Of a stretch of 64,000 nucleotides of DNA, positions 1 to 14,000 are shown piece by piece. Source of the stretch: Lycorma delicatula (lineage: Eukaryota > Arthropoda > Insecta > Hemiptera > Fulgoridae); assembly GCF_047948215.1 (NCBI RefSeq), contig NC_134455.1, positions 302,020,147 through 302,084,146 of the forward strand, given 5' to 3'. Numbering within the stretch: position 1 is the stretch's first letter; every line of letters begins with the position of its first letter. Below the pieces are notes generated by a model. The model had not been told where the DNA came from. It did not search any database and worked only from the letters and a program-made list of their open reading frames with translations. A program made the translations under genes and the position numbers.

Positions 1-522
1 TGTTAACAAGCAAAATTTCAGATACTGGGCACAAGAAAATCCTACGCAGCTACACCAGCGTCCATTGCACAGCCAGAAAGTGACTGTGTGGTGTGCTATG
101 TCATCTTACGGCATTGTAGGCCCTTATTTTTTTGAGGATGACAACGGTCTTGCGATTACAGTGACGTCGGCTTGTTACGTAGCCATGCTTGAAATCTTTG
201 TTGTGCGACAACAAAAGAGATTTCCACCAATTCTTAACACAGCCTGGTTTCAACAAGACGGAGCAACATCACATACTGCATGAATATCGATGGCAGCTGT
301 ACGCCGATTGTTTGGACAACGTGTCATTTCACGAAATGGTGACATTAGATGGCCTCCCAGATCGCCTGATCTCTCAGCTTGCGATTACTTTTTGTGGGGT
401 CACCTTAAAAGCAAAGTGTTCCACAATAGACCTCCTACAACGAAAGAACTGAAGGCAAAGATCCGAGAAGCAATTGCGGAAATTCCAGTTGAGATGTTAC
501 GTCAAACCATGAACAATTAATG
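1..522 (+). pseudogene. Mariner-type (DD41D) transposase fragment
   Basis: This is the catalytic half of an IS630-Tc1-mariner transposase, lying against the left window edge. It matches the copy at 45123-45640 with about ten differences by eye. Visible motifs are WCAMSSYG, WFQQDGATSHTA (second catalytic Asp) and SPDLSACDYFLW (third catalytic Asp); in the longer copy these two Asp residues are 41 residues apart. A CGA-to-TGA change makes a stop at 281-283, and a lost T near 518 shifts the end. Similarity stops at about 522, so the 3' end and right terminal repeat are missing; the rest may lie left of the window. It is dead and non-coding in practice. Confidence 0.85.
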
Positions 523-1020
523 GTGGATGAATGGCTCTATGTAGTGAGTCTCGAATGATGTTCTCTGGGCACCAAAGTGACTCCACGTCCCCACAGCCCT
601 AGCTTTTGCAGCTTTTCTTACCATTGAACACCGAGCTGCTGAATTTTTTACACCATACACATACACTACATTACGAACACCGCAAATTACAATTATACCC
701 CTATACAGCAACACAGCAACGTCTTGCACTGTCTCTACTTATACTTACACTTGGTGGTGTTGTGACTCCTTAGGAAACGCAACAGGGTGGATGGCTCTAC
801 ATAGTGAGTCTCGAACGATGTCCTCTGGGACCAGGACAAACCCAGTTATATGAAGCCCTAGCTCCAGTAAGCATGCACTCTAATGGAATGACTGGTTATA
901 TTGCCAGTACTTGTGGAACCGTGTGTCAGCCCCAATGTCCAGCAATCATCCTTTGGTGATTGTTGGTCCACTTGAATGAACCAACAAACTCAAGAGCTTT
1001 AAAAAAGGCTTTGATCAACC
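523..1020 (+). repeat. Direct repeats, probable LINE 5' UTR monomers
   Basis: A block of about 50 bp at 526-578 recurs at 785-836 (shared core GTAGTGAGTCTCGAA, or ATAGTGAGTCTCGAA), about 260 bp apart. The block sits directly upstream of the decayed LINE ORF1. Tandem 5' UTR monomers are known in several non-LTR families, so this is probably the promoter region of that LINE. No open gene is seen. Confidence 0.4.
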
Positions 1021-2665
1021 TTGTCAGTTGAAGATGTGATGAATGATAAAGAAGCAAAAGATCTAACAGAGAGAGCTAAAATATCTAGTGCGCGTTTTCT
1101 TGTAGTTTGGTATAAAGAGGAAAGTAAATCCTTTACTAAAGTTTATCCATTTCTTATAAATAAGTGCATTGTAGCACCTTTTGTCTCACTGAAGTGGTTT
1201 ACTGAAAACCACTTCAATCAATCCACCACCAAATAAAATGCCTGCTGCACCAACTATCAAGATCCCTATGAAGGGATCTATTAAAAAACTTGTTGCTTGG
1301 TACAGTATCTCTGACCTACCAGGCTTCCAAGTCGCCACCAGCATCTTGAGATCAAAGAAGAAACAAAGCATTTCCTAAAAGTTATTAATAGCAAAAAGAG
1401 AAATTGGATTGTATTTGACAAATAATCTGCACACAGAGTTTTGTATATAACAAGAAAATGGGTACCAATATTATTTATTGGAATGTTTATGGCCTCCGTT
1501 CTCATCATGAGGATATTGAAATTCTACAAAAGGAAGAAAATCTTTAATACTATGTCTACAGTAGACTCACCTCCATCCCCAGGATGAAGTGTCTTTTGGT
1601 AGATACGTCCATGAGAGATGCGACCATGTAGCTGTGAGTAGAGGACGAGAAGGTGTGACTGTTTTCCTAAAGGAAATTGTATTGGCCGCTTGGATACCAC
1701 TGGATACAAACATCCCTGCAGTCTCAGTAAAGATATTGGTGCCATTATCTACAATTTGTACCTTCCCCCAAATTACGATATCAGCGAGGAATTCTATCCA
1801 ATTTGTTTACACAAATTCCTTTGCTCTGACTAATAATTGAGTATTTCAACGCCCATCACCATTCATGGGGCTTATCATCTTGTACTTCTAGAGGTACTAT
1901 AGTTAAGAGACTGAGACAGAACTTGGATCTTCATTTGTTGAATGATGGGTCGTACATGTTTGTCATCTTCATTAGGCACGTTTTCATGGATTGATCTATC
2001 CTTTTGTTCAGTCTCACTATTTCCATGTCTTACCTGGTCCATCCAAAACCTTCATTGGAAGTGATCATTGACTAGTTATCATCTCGGTTGGAAATAGCAG
2101 TTTGCCTCTGATTGTTCCTTGAAGGTGGGTGGTAGAGAAAGCTGATTAGAATGGATACAAAGATTCATTTGTTCAATACGACAGAGTGGTAGTGTGATCC
2201 ACCTACTTGCCTTGTTTACAAGCCTATTACTCGATAGTGCAAATGAGTTTATCCCACTAACATCTGGAAAACCAAGGCAGCCTTTTGTTCCTTTTGGTGG
2301 GACGAAGACTGCAGGTGTGCATAAAGGTATCGCTGCAGAGTGTTATGTAATTTCAATCAAAGGCCTATGAAGAAATGCTCTGCGCCTTCTGCAATGTGTT
2401 GGGATGCTGTCGAGTGTTTCATTGTGCTGAACTATGTTGATACCATTTCTTAGACAACTCCATCATTGGTTATTTGGAGAAAGGTTTGGGCCATGTGTGG
2501 ATTGGTACAGTTACCGCAGCCGATTGGACTGGAAAGCAGCGGAATTCTTGTCACTGTGCCAATTGATGTGGTGAACACATTTGGAACATCATTTAGGTCA
2601 GTTTCACTTATATAACTGTACTGCCCTGAGTTGATGAGATACAAGTTGCAGGAAGAAAATATCCC
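1021..2665 (+). mobile_element. Decayed Jockey-like LINE (ORF1 and endonuclease remnants)
   Basis: Non-LTR retrotransposon debris. At 1021 an ORF1-like start reads MSVEDVMNDKEAKDL, then AKISSARFLVV and PFLINKCIV. From about 1460 an apurinic-type endonuclease remnant reads YWNVYGLRS. Near 1765-1875 another frame gives YLPP- and LFTQIP-like motifs followed by FNAHHHP. LNDGSYM follows at about 1935. A linker resembling the region between endonuclease and reverse transcriptase reaches about 2650. Frames change repeatedly and stops are frequent. The reverse transcriptase is absent, so the copy is 3'-truncated and dead. Assignment to the Jockey group rests on remembered family motifs. Confidence 0.6.
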
Positions 2666-3260
2666 CCTTCATGATTAGACTCGCAAAATTATTAAATATA
2701 CCTTTTTTTTTTAATGAGCTAAGGTATCCCTTGAATAATTCTCATGATACTTCCCTCAGAAATGATAATATGATAATATTAGGTTCAGTATAATATCACA
2801 CCTCCCAGATATTGCATTATGATATTTTTTGTGTATCTATAATAGATACATTAAAATTACCCTATTTTTTGTTTCTTTGTACTGATTAAATATTATTTAG
2901 TAAATGTATCTCAACAAAGAATAAAAAACTGGAAGTACACACTAAAGTTTCAAATATATAAACTGTATTCTGTTTCACTGTTTTGAAGAAATCAGATCGT
3001 TAGCACCAGGGAAGTAGAATAATGTCCAGCATCCGTGTATTAGAATCATTTGAAACTATTAGATGAAGAATATGATTAAGTATACCATGCTGCACTAAAA
3101 ATAGAATATTATAATTAAAATAAAACAAGATGAGTGGTATAAGAATTAGTCACACAGCTATGCCCAAGAAAACAGTTTAATGTAATGCTCAGAAGTGTAG
3201 CGTACGATGTAATTGCTAAAAGTTCTTCTGTATGGAAGTATAAAATTATTTATTTGGATA
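2666..3260. other. AT-rich intergenic or intronic DNA, nothing recognised
   Basis: No gene, hairpin or recognisable repeat is seen. If Nup37's upstream exons lie left of the window, this stretch is intronic. Confidence 0.4.
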
Positions 3261-4587
3261 TATAGAGGTGTGGTTTGAAAGTAAGGGCCAATTGGTAATA
3301 AAATGATAACTGTTGAAAAAATGAAAAATCTGTTAATGGTTTCAGATACGTACATATTTACTTTCTTTTTCTACATAATCACCATTTCATTCCAAACACT
3401 TTTGATATCATGAAACATGCTTCTTCAAATCCACTGTATAAAATTCTGCTGACTGGGATTGTAGCCACTTTTGCACAAAGATTTTCAGCTATGCACTTTC
3501 CTTGAATCGTTGAGACACAAGACAATTTTTGAGGTGTAGGTATGCTAGTCACAGTGTTGGATCAGGATTGTAAGGGGGATGATAAAAAATCTCCCATCCA
3601 AATTTTTGAATTGTTTCGCTGTGTTTGCACCCATATGTGGAGTGTGTTATTGTGAAGAACAATTCTTGATTTTAGCATTCCCCATCATTAGTTTTGAATA
3701 GCCCAGCGCAGTATGGAAAGTGTTTCACAATCCACTTGTGATGTGATGGATGTTCCAGTTCCATGAAATCATTCAAAAGCACATCTTTTGGTCCCAGAAT
3801 ACTGTTGCCAAGATATTCCTTTGTCAATGGGTTTGTTTGAATTTTTCAGTTTTGGTGAACAGGAATGACGCCACTGCATGGATTGTTTTGTTTCAGTATT
3901 GATGTGCAAAATCCACGTTTTGTCACCAGTGACAATGTGGGAAAAAGCAGTCCCCTTTGGTTTTCCCTTGTGGTTAAAGTAGTCAAGAAAAGCATTTGCA
4001 GATGTTATTCTGTGATCTTTGTGAGCACTTGTCAACATTTTTCACATCCGTTGTGCACATAGTTTTATGATAGCCTAGAATGTCAGTCAAGATTCTCAAC
4101 AATGTTGTCTTTGAAACTATTGGAAATTCTAAAGAAAGATTGGTAATCGTAAAGCAACAATTTTCTTTCACTTTTGCATTCACATGTTCAACAAGATTGT
4201 CAGTCAAGACACAAGGTCTGCCACTTCTCTGTTTGTCATAAATATTTAAATGGCCTTCCTTAAACTCATGACACTATTGCCTCACTTTTCCTTCACACAT
4301 TGTGGTGGGCCAGATTTTTCACACTATTGATGGTGAATTTCAGCAGCATAATGTTCTCTTGTATTTAGAAATCTAATCACAGATTACACTTAACAACTGG
4401 CGGGATTTGTTATTACCGCACTCATTTTAATGCACTGTTTCAAAGACAAACAACAATGAACTGATAGCAATGTTGTGGTTACATGCCCAACAGACCACTT
4501 AAAGCTACTGCGCATGCGCGAACCAATCAGTGTTGACAATTGCTATTTACAACTCACTAACCCTTACTTTTGAGCTGTACCTTTGTG
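3261..4587 (-). mobile_element. Decayed mariner transposon
   Basis: Both ends carry imperfect inverted repeats sharing AAAGTAAGGG: left at about 3278-3287, right as its complement CCCTTACTTT at 4561-4570. TA dinucleotides flank both ends. The minus strand holds a broken DD34D-type transposase. A helix-turn-helix-side fragment lies at about 4207-3983 (NAKVKENCCFTI, LGYHK). The first catalytic block follows at about 4038-3769 (IVTGDKTWILH, where the usual GDETW Glu is Lys, then SMQWRH). Several frameshifts separate the pieces, and the third catalytic block is not clear. Confidence 0.75.
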
Positions 4588-4938
4588 TATGTGTGTACAT
4601 GTGTGCATGTGGATGTGGGTGTATATATGAGCTAGCATGTTGAAACAAGTTATTCTTTTATAACCTCCAGTAACTTGAACACAAGTAGGTCTGCACATCT
4701 AGTTATGGAATCTAATAGCTTGACCTAAAATGATAACATGGTAGAACACAAATCATTTTTTGGGTTAGTGTTGTAGCATTGGATCTCTCATTGTTAATCT
4801 ACCGGTTGTAATTTAATTGCATTGGGTAGAAGAAAAATAAATTTAATACTTAATTGTTATTTGTTGTAAACTGAATTATAATTTAAGAACTATTGTTTAT
4901 TTTAATTGTAGTGCTACAATTAACATTTCTTTTTACAG
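4588..4938. other. Non-coding intron sequence with a TG-rich patch
   Basis: A degenerate TG run lies at about 4580-4625. The rest is AT-rich and ends in the splice acceptor TTTTTACAG before the first visible Nup37 exon. No gene is seen. Confidence 0.5.
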
Positions 4939-5089
4939 GTTCTTGAAGGTCATAAAAGTTACATTAATTCAGTTGCTTATGAATCTAGTGGAGACTATCT
5001 TGCATCTGTTAGTGATGATTTAACATGTAAATTATGGTCAGTTAAAGAAAATAAGGAGTGTTTTGCTACGTTTATTTTAAAATCACCTG
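4939..5089 (+). CDS. Nup37: Nup37 exon A
   Basis: The acceptor TTTTTACAG precedes VLEGHKSYINSVAY, and one WD blade ends in CKLW. The exon is 151 nt and ends after the first base of a Gly codon, with donor GTAGGT. It is internal; the coding start is off the window. Confidence 0.87.
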
Positions 5090-8000
5090 GTAGGTATGCA
5101 TGCATCAGTTTAGTTACATCTTCAGTAGGAACGATTTTTATCTTTGTGAGATTTTAGGAACAAATTTTGTAGAGGAACATGAAAGAAGAGGAATGTTTCT
5201 TTGTTTGTTGATTTTTTTTTTTTTAACATGAAAGCTTTCTTTTTCCTGTTAAGTCTCTGGGATTGACAGTTCAGGTATTACTTCAAAGGATGAATAAGGA
5301 TGATATGTATGAGTTTAAATGAAGTGTAGTCTTGTACAGTCTCAGTTCAACTATTCCTGAGATGTGTGGTTAATTGAAACCCAACCACTAAATAACACCA
5401 TCTAGTATTCAGATCTATATAAAAGTAACTACGTTTACTAGGACTTGAACGCTCGAACTCGGACTTCCAAATCAGCTAATTTTGGAAGATGCGTTCACCA
5501 TTAGACCAACCCAATGGGTTAAACATGAAAGCTACTGGCTAGAAAGCCCTTCTGTTAGGGTAAGAGAGTTTAGGAGTTTTGTATGAAGTCCAAATGGTCA
5601 CTGTGCTGTCTGTATAGAAAGTTTTCTGTATAACATTGGTGAATTGTAGTGAATGTTGAATTTATTATTAAAATTCTGATTACCAAGTGTTGAATGATTT
5701 TATTTCGTATTCAGGAAGTGGGTACGTTTGTATGAAGATATTTATTTTAAATATTTAACTTGTTATATATTAGAGCATGAAATCAAAACGCATTGAAATG
5801 GAAGTTTATAAAAATATGTTATTTTCTGTATACAGTGAACAGTTATTATTCTGGAGAGACAGTGTAATCAAAAAGGTTGCTGAAGGGTAGGCTGAAATAC
5901 AAAATTCTGTTATCTTTTGAAGAAGGTAGCTAACTTGCACTCTGTTTGTTGGTATTTAAAATTTGCCAAATTTGACTGGGATTTGAACCTAAAATTTTCT
6001 CGATAAAGCCACATTTGTTACCATTCTTGCATAGTTATGTATTGCCCCAAAAATTTATATTATTCATTAAACAGAAAATATTCACTTAATTTTAAATTTG
6101 TTTAATTTAAGTTTTCAAGGTAAAAAATTATTACTAGTGAAAAAGAGTGGATTACAGATAATAGCTTTAATAGATCCTTTTGAACAAGAATTGAGTAGAA
6201 TTTTATTATTGGATAAAAAAAGGAAATTCAAGGGTATGATTAGTACTATTGCAATTTTAAAAAGAAACTGCATCCTAAGAGTAAATTGTGAGAATGTTTT
6301 GAATCTATTAAAAATTAAAGATCATCATGGTCATGCCATGATTGCTTTTTAAGTGATATTTTCCTTATTTGAAATCTGAAAAACACTTAACAATTTGTGT
6401 TTTACGTAATGCTTCTTCCGTATAGCATTTTAGTTATTACTAATGATTTGCAGAGCATTCCTCAAAAGGAAATAACATTTTTGACATAGAAACAATTCTT
6501 TGTTGTTAACCATAAAAAAAAATGCAAAACAATTTCAGAGGTTGTAAAATATGAAAAATCTTCTGCACATTTACTTATAAGTAGATGGCAATGTGTAGAA
6601 CAATTTCACATGCTTCTAGTCGTCAACATTTTATTTATATATGTTCTTATTGTTCTTTGTTAAAATTTTATACATTTTAACAAATTTCAGTTCTAATTAA
6701 ATTTCAATTAATATACAAAACATATTTTTATAACAATATTAGAACTGGTATTTTTTTAACTGGAATTTCCAAAAAAAACTTTTCTGAGCTTTTAAAATGT
6801 TTTTGTTTTTAAATAGTAGTAGTACATTGTATATCAGAACAATTAGTTTAACTAGTCGTGCATCAAAAAAATTAACTAGAATTCTATACAGAAGAATTGA
6901 GAGGAGAGTGGAGGAAGTGTTAGGAGAAGACCAATTTGGTTTCAGGAAAAGTATAGGGACAAGGGAAGCAATTTCAGGCCTCAGATTAATAGTAGAAGGA
7001 AGATTAAAGAAAAACAAACCAACATACTTGGCGTTTATAGACCTAGAAAAGGCATTCGATAACGTAGACTGAAATAAAATGTTCATCATTTTAAAAAAAT
7101 TAGGGTTCAAATACAGAGATAGAAGAATTGCTAACATGTACAGGAACCAAACAGCAACAGTAACAATTGAACATAAGAAAGAAGCCGTAATAACAAAGGG
7201 AGTCCGACAAGGATGTTCCCTATCTCCGTTACTTTTTAATCTTTACATGGAACTAGCAGTTAATGATGTTAAAGAACAATTTAGATTCGGAGTAACAGTA
7301 CAAGGTGAAAAGATAAAGATGCTATGATTTGCTGATGATATAGTAATTCTAGCCGAGAGTAAAAGGGATTTAGAAGAAACAATGAAAGGCATAGATGAAG
7401 TCCTATGCAAGAACTATCGCATGAAAAATAAACAAGAACAAAACAAAAGTAATGAAATGTAGTAGAAATAACAAAGATGGACCACTGAATGTGAAAATAG
7501 GAGGAGAAAAGATAATGGAGGTAGAAGAACTTTGTTATTTGGGAAGTAGAATTACTAAAGATGGACGAAGCAGGAGCGATATAAAATGCTGAATAGCACA
7601 AGCGAAACGAGCCTTCAGTAAGAAATATAATTTGTTTACATCAAAAATTAATTTAAATGTCAGGAAAAGATTTTTGAAAGTATATGTTTGGAGTGTCGCT
7701 TTATATGGAAGTGAAAGTTGGACAATCGGAGTATCTGAGAAGAAAAGATTAGAAGCTTTTGAAATGTGGTGCTATAGGAGAATGTTAAAAATCAGATGGG
7801 TGGATAAAGTGACAAATGAAGAGGTATTGCGGCAAATAGATGAAGAAAGAAGCATTTGGAAAAACATAGTTAAAAGAAGAGACAGACTTGTAGGCCACAT
7901 ACTAAGGCATCCTGGAATAGTCGCTTTAATATTGGAAGGACAGGTAGAAGGAAAAAATTGTGTAGGCAGGCCACGTTTGGAATATGTAAAACAAATTGTT

Positions 8001-11000
8001 AGGGATGTAGGATGTAGAGGGTATACTGAAATGAAACGACTAGCACTAGATAGGGAATCTTGGAGAGCTGCATCAAACCAGTCAAATGACTGAAGACAAA
8101 AAAAAAAAAACATTGTATATCATGGAAAATCTAGTAAAAATCAAATCACTTGAGCTCATAAGGTTAAATAGTTTTTAACAATACAAAAAACTGAATAATA
8201 TTGAAATTTTACAGCTTTTGTACATTTGATGGTTAGTTAGAGTCAACAAATAAAAAATTATATAAATCTGAACTGTTAAAATATAATTTTTGTACTGCTT
8301 AATTTAAAATGGAATTACTTGTAAGTACCCCTGGCTTTTTTTGTAGCCACAGTCATGTAATTGTCTCCTATTAAAGGACAGGTTAGTTTTCTATTATTAG
8401 AAGACTATAATAATAAATGTAGAAATTATATATATATATATATATACACGAGGGTAAGTCAATTATCCGCAATTTAGTTAAGTTTATGTTGGTAGTACTG
8501 TCGTGTTGCCTAGGTGATGCATGCGTGGTTTAATTGTTATGTCTGTGCAGGTTTTATGCTGCTAGGTTAGTTCCATTGCTGCCCTGCCGTTAACCATGGC
8601 TGCTCCGCTTTCTGTTTGCACCACAGAAGAGCAATGTTCAGTGATCCATTTTTATGGTCAGAAGGTGTATCAGGGGCCGAAATTCATCGAAGACTTTCAG
8701 TACAGTACAGGAACTGTTTGTTACCGCAACAGAGTGTCTACGAATGGATTGAAAAATCAAAAATGGTTACACAAGTGTTACGCACGACAAAGGAGCTGGA
8801 CGACCGTTTACCATCACAATTGAGGAAAACATTGAGCGTGCACGTGAAATGGTTTTCTTAGACAGATGAGAGTAACTATTGATGAAGTGGCACATAGTCT
8901 GCAAATTAGTCACGATTCTGCCTATGAAATCAAGATGGGTCCCAAAACAACTCGCACAGTTGCATAAACAAATGCGCTTGGACATCTGCCAAAAACATTT
9001 TGATCACTGTGCTAACGAACACGACATCTTCTTAGACAGAATCATCACCGGTGACGAAACATGGATCCATCATTACGAGCCGGAGAGTAAATAGCAGAGT
9101 ATGGAATGGAAACATTCAAATTCACCCTGCAAAAAAAAGTTCAAGACTCAACCGTCTGGAGGAAAACTGATGCTTACGTTTTTTTGTGACTCGCAAGGCT
9201 CAGTACTAGAACGTTATGAGGAAAGGGGCACGACAATAAACAGTGCACGTTACAGTGAGATGCTTTCTACCAAGCTGAAGCCTGCAATTCAAAGCAAACG
9301 CCAAGGACTGCTGTCAAAAGGTGTTGTGTTGTTGCACGACAATGTCCGTCCACATACTGCTGCCCACACTGCTGAAACACTCCAGAAACTCAACTTTGAG
9401 TACTGGCTCATCCTCCATGTAGTCATGATCTTGCCCCTTCTGACTACCTCTTGTTTGGTTCACTCAAAGAGGCATTAAGGGACTGTCGATTTGCCTCGGA
9501 TGAAACAATGAAAGAAGCAGTGCATTCCTGGCTCACCGCTCAACTGAAAACCTTCGTTTATGAAGGAATCAGGAAGGTTGTGTAACAATGGACCAAGTGC
9601 ATTGAAATGCAAGGGGACTGTGTTGAAAAATGAAGTACATGTAAGTTTCCTATTTGTATTGCAATAAAATTTATAACTACATTGCAGATAATAATTGATT
9701 TACCCTTGTGTGTATATATATATATTTTTTTTTTCTTTCTTTTTTTGTTAAAATAGGTATGTCAGTTTGTTGGCATAATGAAGAACCTGGTAAGCTGTTA
9801 GTTGGTGAAAATAATGGTACTGTAAGAATGTATAATGTTGAGAAACAACAGGCTATTCTTTCATTTGAAACATCTGAAGTTCCACTTTTATCTGCGGATT
9901 GGTCACCTGCCAATAGTCTACTAGTTGCTGCTCTTGCAGGAGGAAATCTTGTTATATGGAACACTACTCGGCCCAAGTAAAGATGATTTTTTTTATCTTA
10001 GTATTTTGTATGAAACACAAAATATATACATACTTCTTTAGGTTAAGCAGAACAGATGCTAGTGTTGTGTGTGGTATGAATCTGTTACAAACTTACCGGT
10101 AAATAAGCTTGCTCTTTTTATGCCATTTTAACTTATTAGATCTTGCTTTCTGTAAGAGTATCTAAATCATTTATGCATTATTTTAAAGGTAGACATCACA
10201 GCTATATAATTTGTGATGTCTTTTTGTAATGACTGCCTGTACACTTGTACAGTTTTTTTTTCTACATGTAGTGTTCCTTATTTTGTGTTTTTAATATTAT
10301 GTAGGTAATATATATTTGTAATTTAATAATCTGTGACATTTCTAAGAAATGTAGGATGCTATTTATTTTAATGAGGGATTAAAGTTTTTCAGTTTATCTT
10401 CATATATTATTATTTTGTATACTAATTATTTAAAATTAGTTTGTAACAACACCCTTATTTTAGTACCAAGACAAACACTTAACTGACATCTGGTGTAGGT
10501 ATTATAATAATCCAAAAATATTTGAGATATACAGTACAAGGGTCATTCAAATATAAACCCCAAAATTTGTTTACACAACTTCATTAATATGACATAAGGT
10601 TATAAATAAATTACCATATTTTTCTATATAATTTTTTCAACAGAAAACATTTTCTTACCGAATAGGTAGCTTCCTGATCTTGTCGTAAAAACAAGATGGC
10701 TGCCCCAAAGACATGATGCTAGAGTTGTAGACATAATGCTAGACTGTGGCATTATCTTTGAATTTTTCCCTTCCTATAGCTTCTGTAAATGTGTGGAAAT
10801 CATATGGTGATCAGTCTGAACTGTGCTGAGGTGTCCATTGAATTGTAGTGAGTTTATCGTGAGTCTGAGCTGCTGTATGCGGCTGTGCTTGTCATGGAGA
10901 AGGAGGACATTGCAAATCGGTTGCCAGTATCATTTGTTGTGATAAGGAGCCCTGCTGTCATCCACCAACTGACAGTAGTGTTCTGCATTTACTGTCCTTT

Positions 11001-14000
11001 ATTCATGCAGGAAACCAATCGGTGGCAAACCTTTTGAATTCCAAAAAAAATCACAGTTGCCAAAACTTTTCCGCTGATATGTGTTTCGTAGTCTTGATTG
11101 GTGGCTTCTCTACTTTTCCTCCTGTCTATACTTGTTCTTTTGCTTTTTGGGGTTTAGTGGAGGACCCATGTTTTGTCGCAGGTCACAATACAGTCCAAAT
11201 ATGCCTCTTCTTCCTCAAAGCGATACAGAAGCTGCTAACAGATGATTTTTTTGACATTTCTCTGGGTTCTCTGTGAAACCTATTTCGCTAATACTTTGCT
11301 ATATCCAAGAGTATCTGACAACAATGTATGCATACTACCAACACTTTATGTTCACCTCTGATGAAATTTCAGCAGCGGTTTTATGCAGCAGACATCTTCC
11401 ACAAGGTCACCAACAGCCTGAAAGTTGTCATTATTGATGCTGGTCTGTAGACGACTTTGTGAATATTCTCCACTGCATCATGGCCACTTGAACATTTTTT
11501 GGCCCAATCAAACACTTGAGTTTGTGACAGGGTAGCATTATTGAACTGTGCCTGGAGTTGATCAAAATTTCAGATTTGACACCTTCATTGGCAACAAATC
11601 TGATTGTAATTCATTGTGCAAGACGATGTTACCTCCAGCTCAGAGATTCTGCTATTGATGTGGGAACGAGACCTGCAAGGCTGGCCAATTGCTCTCTTCC
11701 ACAATCCAGTTTACTACCTGCAGCACCACCCACATTCATTACTCTTCATAATTCCGTGCTGAAAATTTCTGGTTTATATTTGAATGACCCTTATATTTCA
11801 ACTTACACTAAGATAGTTGTTGATAAGCAACTTTTGACTGAAAAAAATTTTAAGAAAGTTAAACTTATAGATGTTATCTTGCTGATGTATTAATTACATT
11901 TTGTTACGTTAGACCCTTTGTTGTTGTCACCATATTGAAGATTGTCAGATAACCAGTTTTAGTGAATATTTTGTTGGGATTCATTATATAACAAAAAATA
12001 ATACATACAAGGTGTGTGAGAAGAGTAATGAGATTGGTAACACTGAGAGCTATCTGGCAACGCTGTGTCTACCAGTCTGTGCTAGACCGGTTTGTTCATC
12101 CCTTCCACATGTTCAGTACAAGTTTCAACTCCATTCAGCCAACACATTATTTTTGACAGCACCGTCAGTGAAGTTGTGTTTTTGTTGTGCGTTACAAAAA
12201 TGGAGCATCGGAATTTAGAGCAACGTTGTGCAATTAAGTTTTGTGTTAAACTTGGGGAATCTGCGAGTGTGACCTTTTAAAAGTTGAAACAGGCCTATGG
12301 GGAACATTGCTTATCAAGACACAAGTTTTCTGCTGGCACAAATCATTTTTGGAAGGCCGAGAACACGTAGAAGATCAACCTCGCTCAGGGAGACCTTCAA
12401 CTTCAAAAGCTGACAAAAACATTGAGCGTATGAGCATTCTTGTGAGATCAGACCGTCATTTAACAATAAGGATGATGAGCGAACAGTTAAATTTAACTAG
12501 TAAGTAAAAAGTCAGTTTTATTACTTTTCTCACACACCTCGTATTTAAAAATTTTTACATCATTAGTAACATTATTTTCCTGTTGATTAATTTTGTCATG
12601 ATGATTTAATGTACTGTTTACTGCTTATTGTTTGGGATTTACAATGTCATATCTCGTGTTGTTTCATGTGTTAAACAAGCCTTTTTCCTTAATTAGTGTG
12701 CTAGAAATTCATATTTTGATTTTATCGTACTGAATTTATTACAATTAATCTAACAACTAATGAAGGCCATTGCTGTATAATTATCTCATTTGTTTTTGAA
12801 CCTCTTTTTTTTTCTCTTCTGGCTCTCAAATTTAAAATAAAAATTTTATTCATTGTTGTTTTTATTTTTATATTTTAATTTATTTTATTTTCAAACCATA
12901 TATATAAATTTATTGCATAGATTGATTTTTATACTCCTTGTTATGATTACTTATTAGCGTGTATAGTGCATCAATTTAATAATTTGTGTAAATTTATTAT
13001 TTTTTTAATCTATATTGTAGACCTTTGTAAGTCATATTTATTAGTTATACATGTAACTATAAATTCATTACTTAATATGTGGAGTATTTCATTAATGCAA
13101 AAGTTGTTTTTATATTTCAGTTTTCCTATTGAGAAACGACCACTCCATACAAAAGGCTGTTTGTTAAGATTTGCACAACAAAGTGAACATCACGTAGCCA
13201 TGATAGGACAGCCTGGAAATACCCTAAAAGTAGTGCACACTTGTGTAAAACAGCCTGTTGTGAATGCAGCTCTTAAGGTACATATATATATATATAATAG
13301 ATAAAAAACAAAATTAATTTTTTTTTTATGTGTAGATTAATAGCTATAATCTATAATTGCCCAAAAAAGGAGAGTTTAAAAAGTTAACTTTTAAAAATGA
13401 CATTAAATGATGACCATTTTATTTTTGTAAACTCATTTCAGTGGGTCAGTGGAGTTCTACATAGAATGCTGAATGAACCATATCTCATGAAATTGCCTGC
13501 GTTTCACTAAGAATTTCATCCTTTAATAAGCAATCCTTAATCCTTTTATAGGATTCCATCCTATATGGTGAATGGTTTGTTTATATAAACCTTTCTTTAA
13601 TGAACCAACCTACAGTGTTTCAGGTTAATTTCCATCTGAACTAGCAGTAATTTATAAAAAAAACTAGAAAAAAAGCAAGAGATTTATTATAATTTTCTGT
13701 GCTATCTCTTGTTTCATAACAATAGTTTAAGATCTAATTGTGTTTATATTATTCCTTGAAGAGATTTTAACAAAGTATTCACTATGAAGATAAAAGATCT
13801 TTGAAATAAAGATCTTTTTTATTCTCAAAGTCACCCCAATTAAGTTGTAATTAAAAGTCAAGAATAAATGAATTTCAGTAACTTGTTTACAACGTAAGTG
13901 AAGAACTCCAGAAATATATTAAATTTCTTTGATTATGTTTGTCTTGTGATAAATTACAGTTGATATTCGTTTTATATATTTATTTAGATATTATATTCTT

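Noticed and set aside
1..4938. A search for the missing 5' exons of Nup37.
   Set aside because: All coding-like pieces here belong to transposons. No WD-like exon with suitable splice phase was found.
5237..5521. A possible tRNA gene from the A and B boxes.
   Set aside because: No acceptor stem pairs, and the unit has a long non-tRNA body, target duplication and tail, so it is a SINE.
9708..9756. A continuous frame runs from 9708 into Nup37 exon B.
   Set aside because: The part before 9757 is the splice tract (TTTTTTTCTTT and the acceptor AG), not coding. The frame is open by chance.
11022..11893. Plus-strand frames of 84 and 111 codons.
   Set aside because: They lie antisense to a mariner transposase remnant and resemble no protein.
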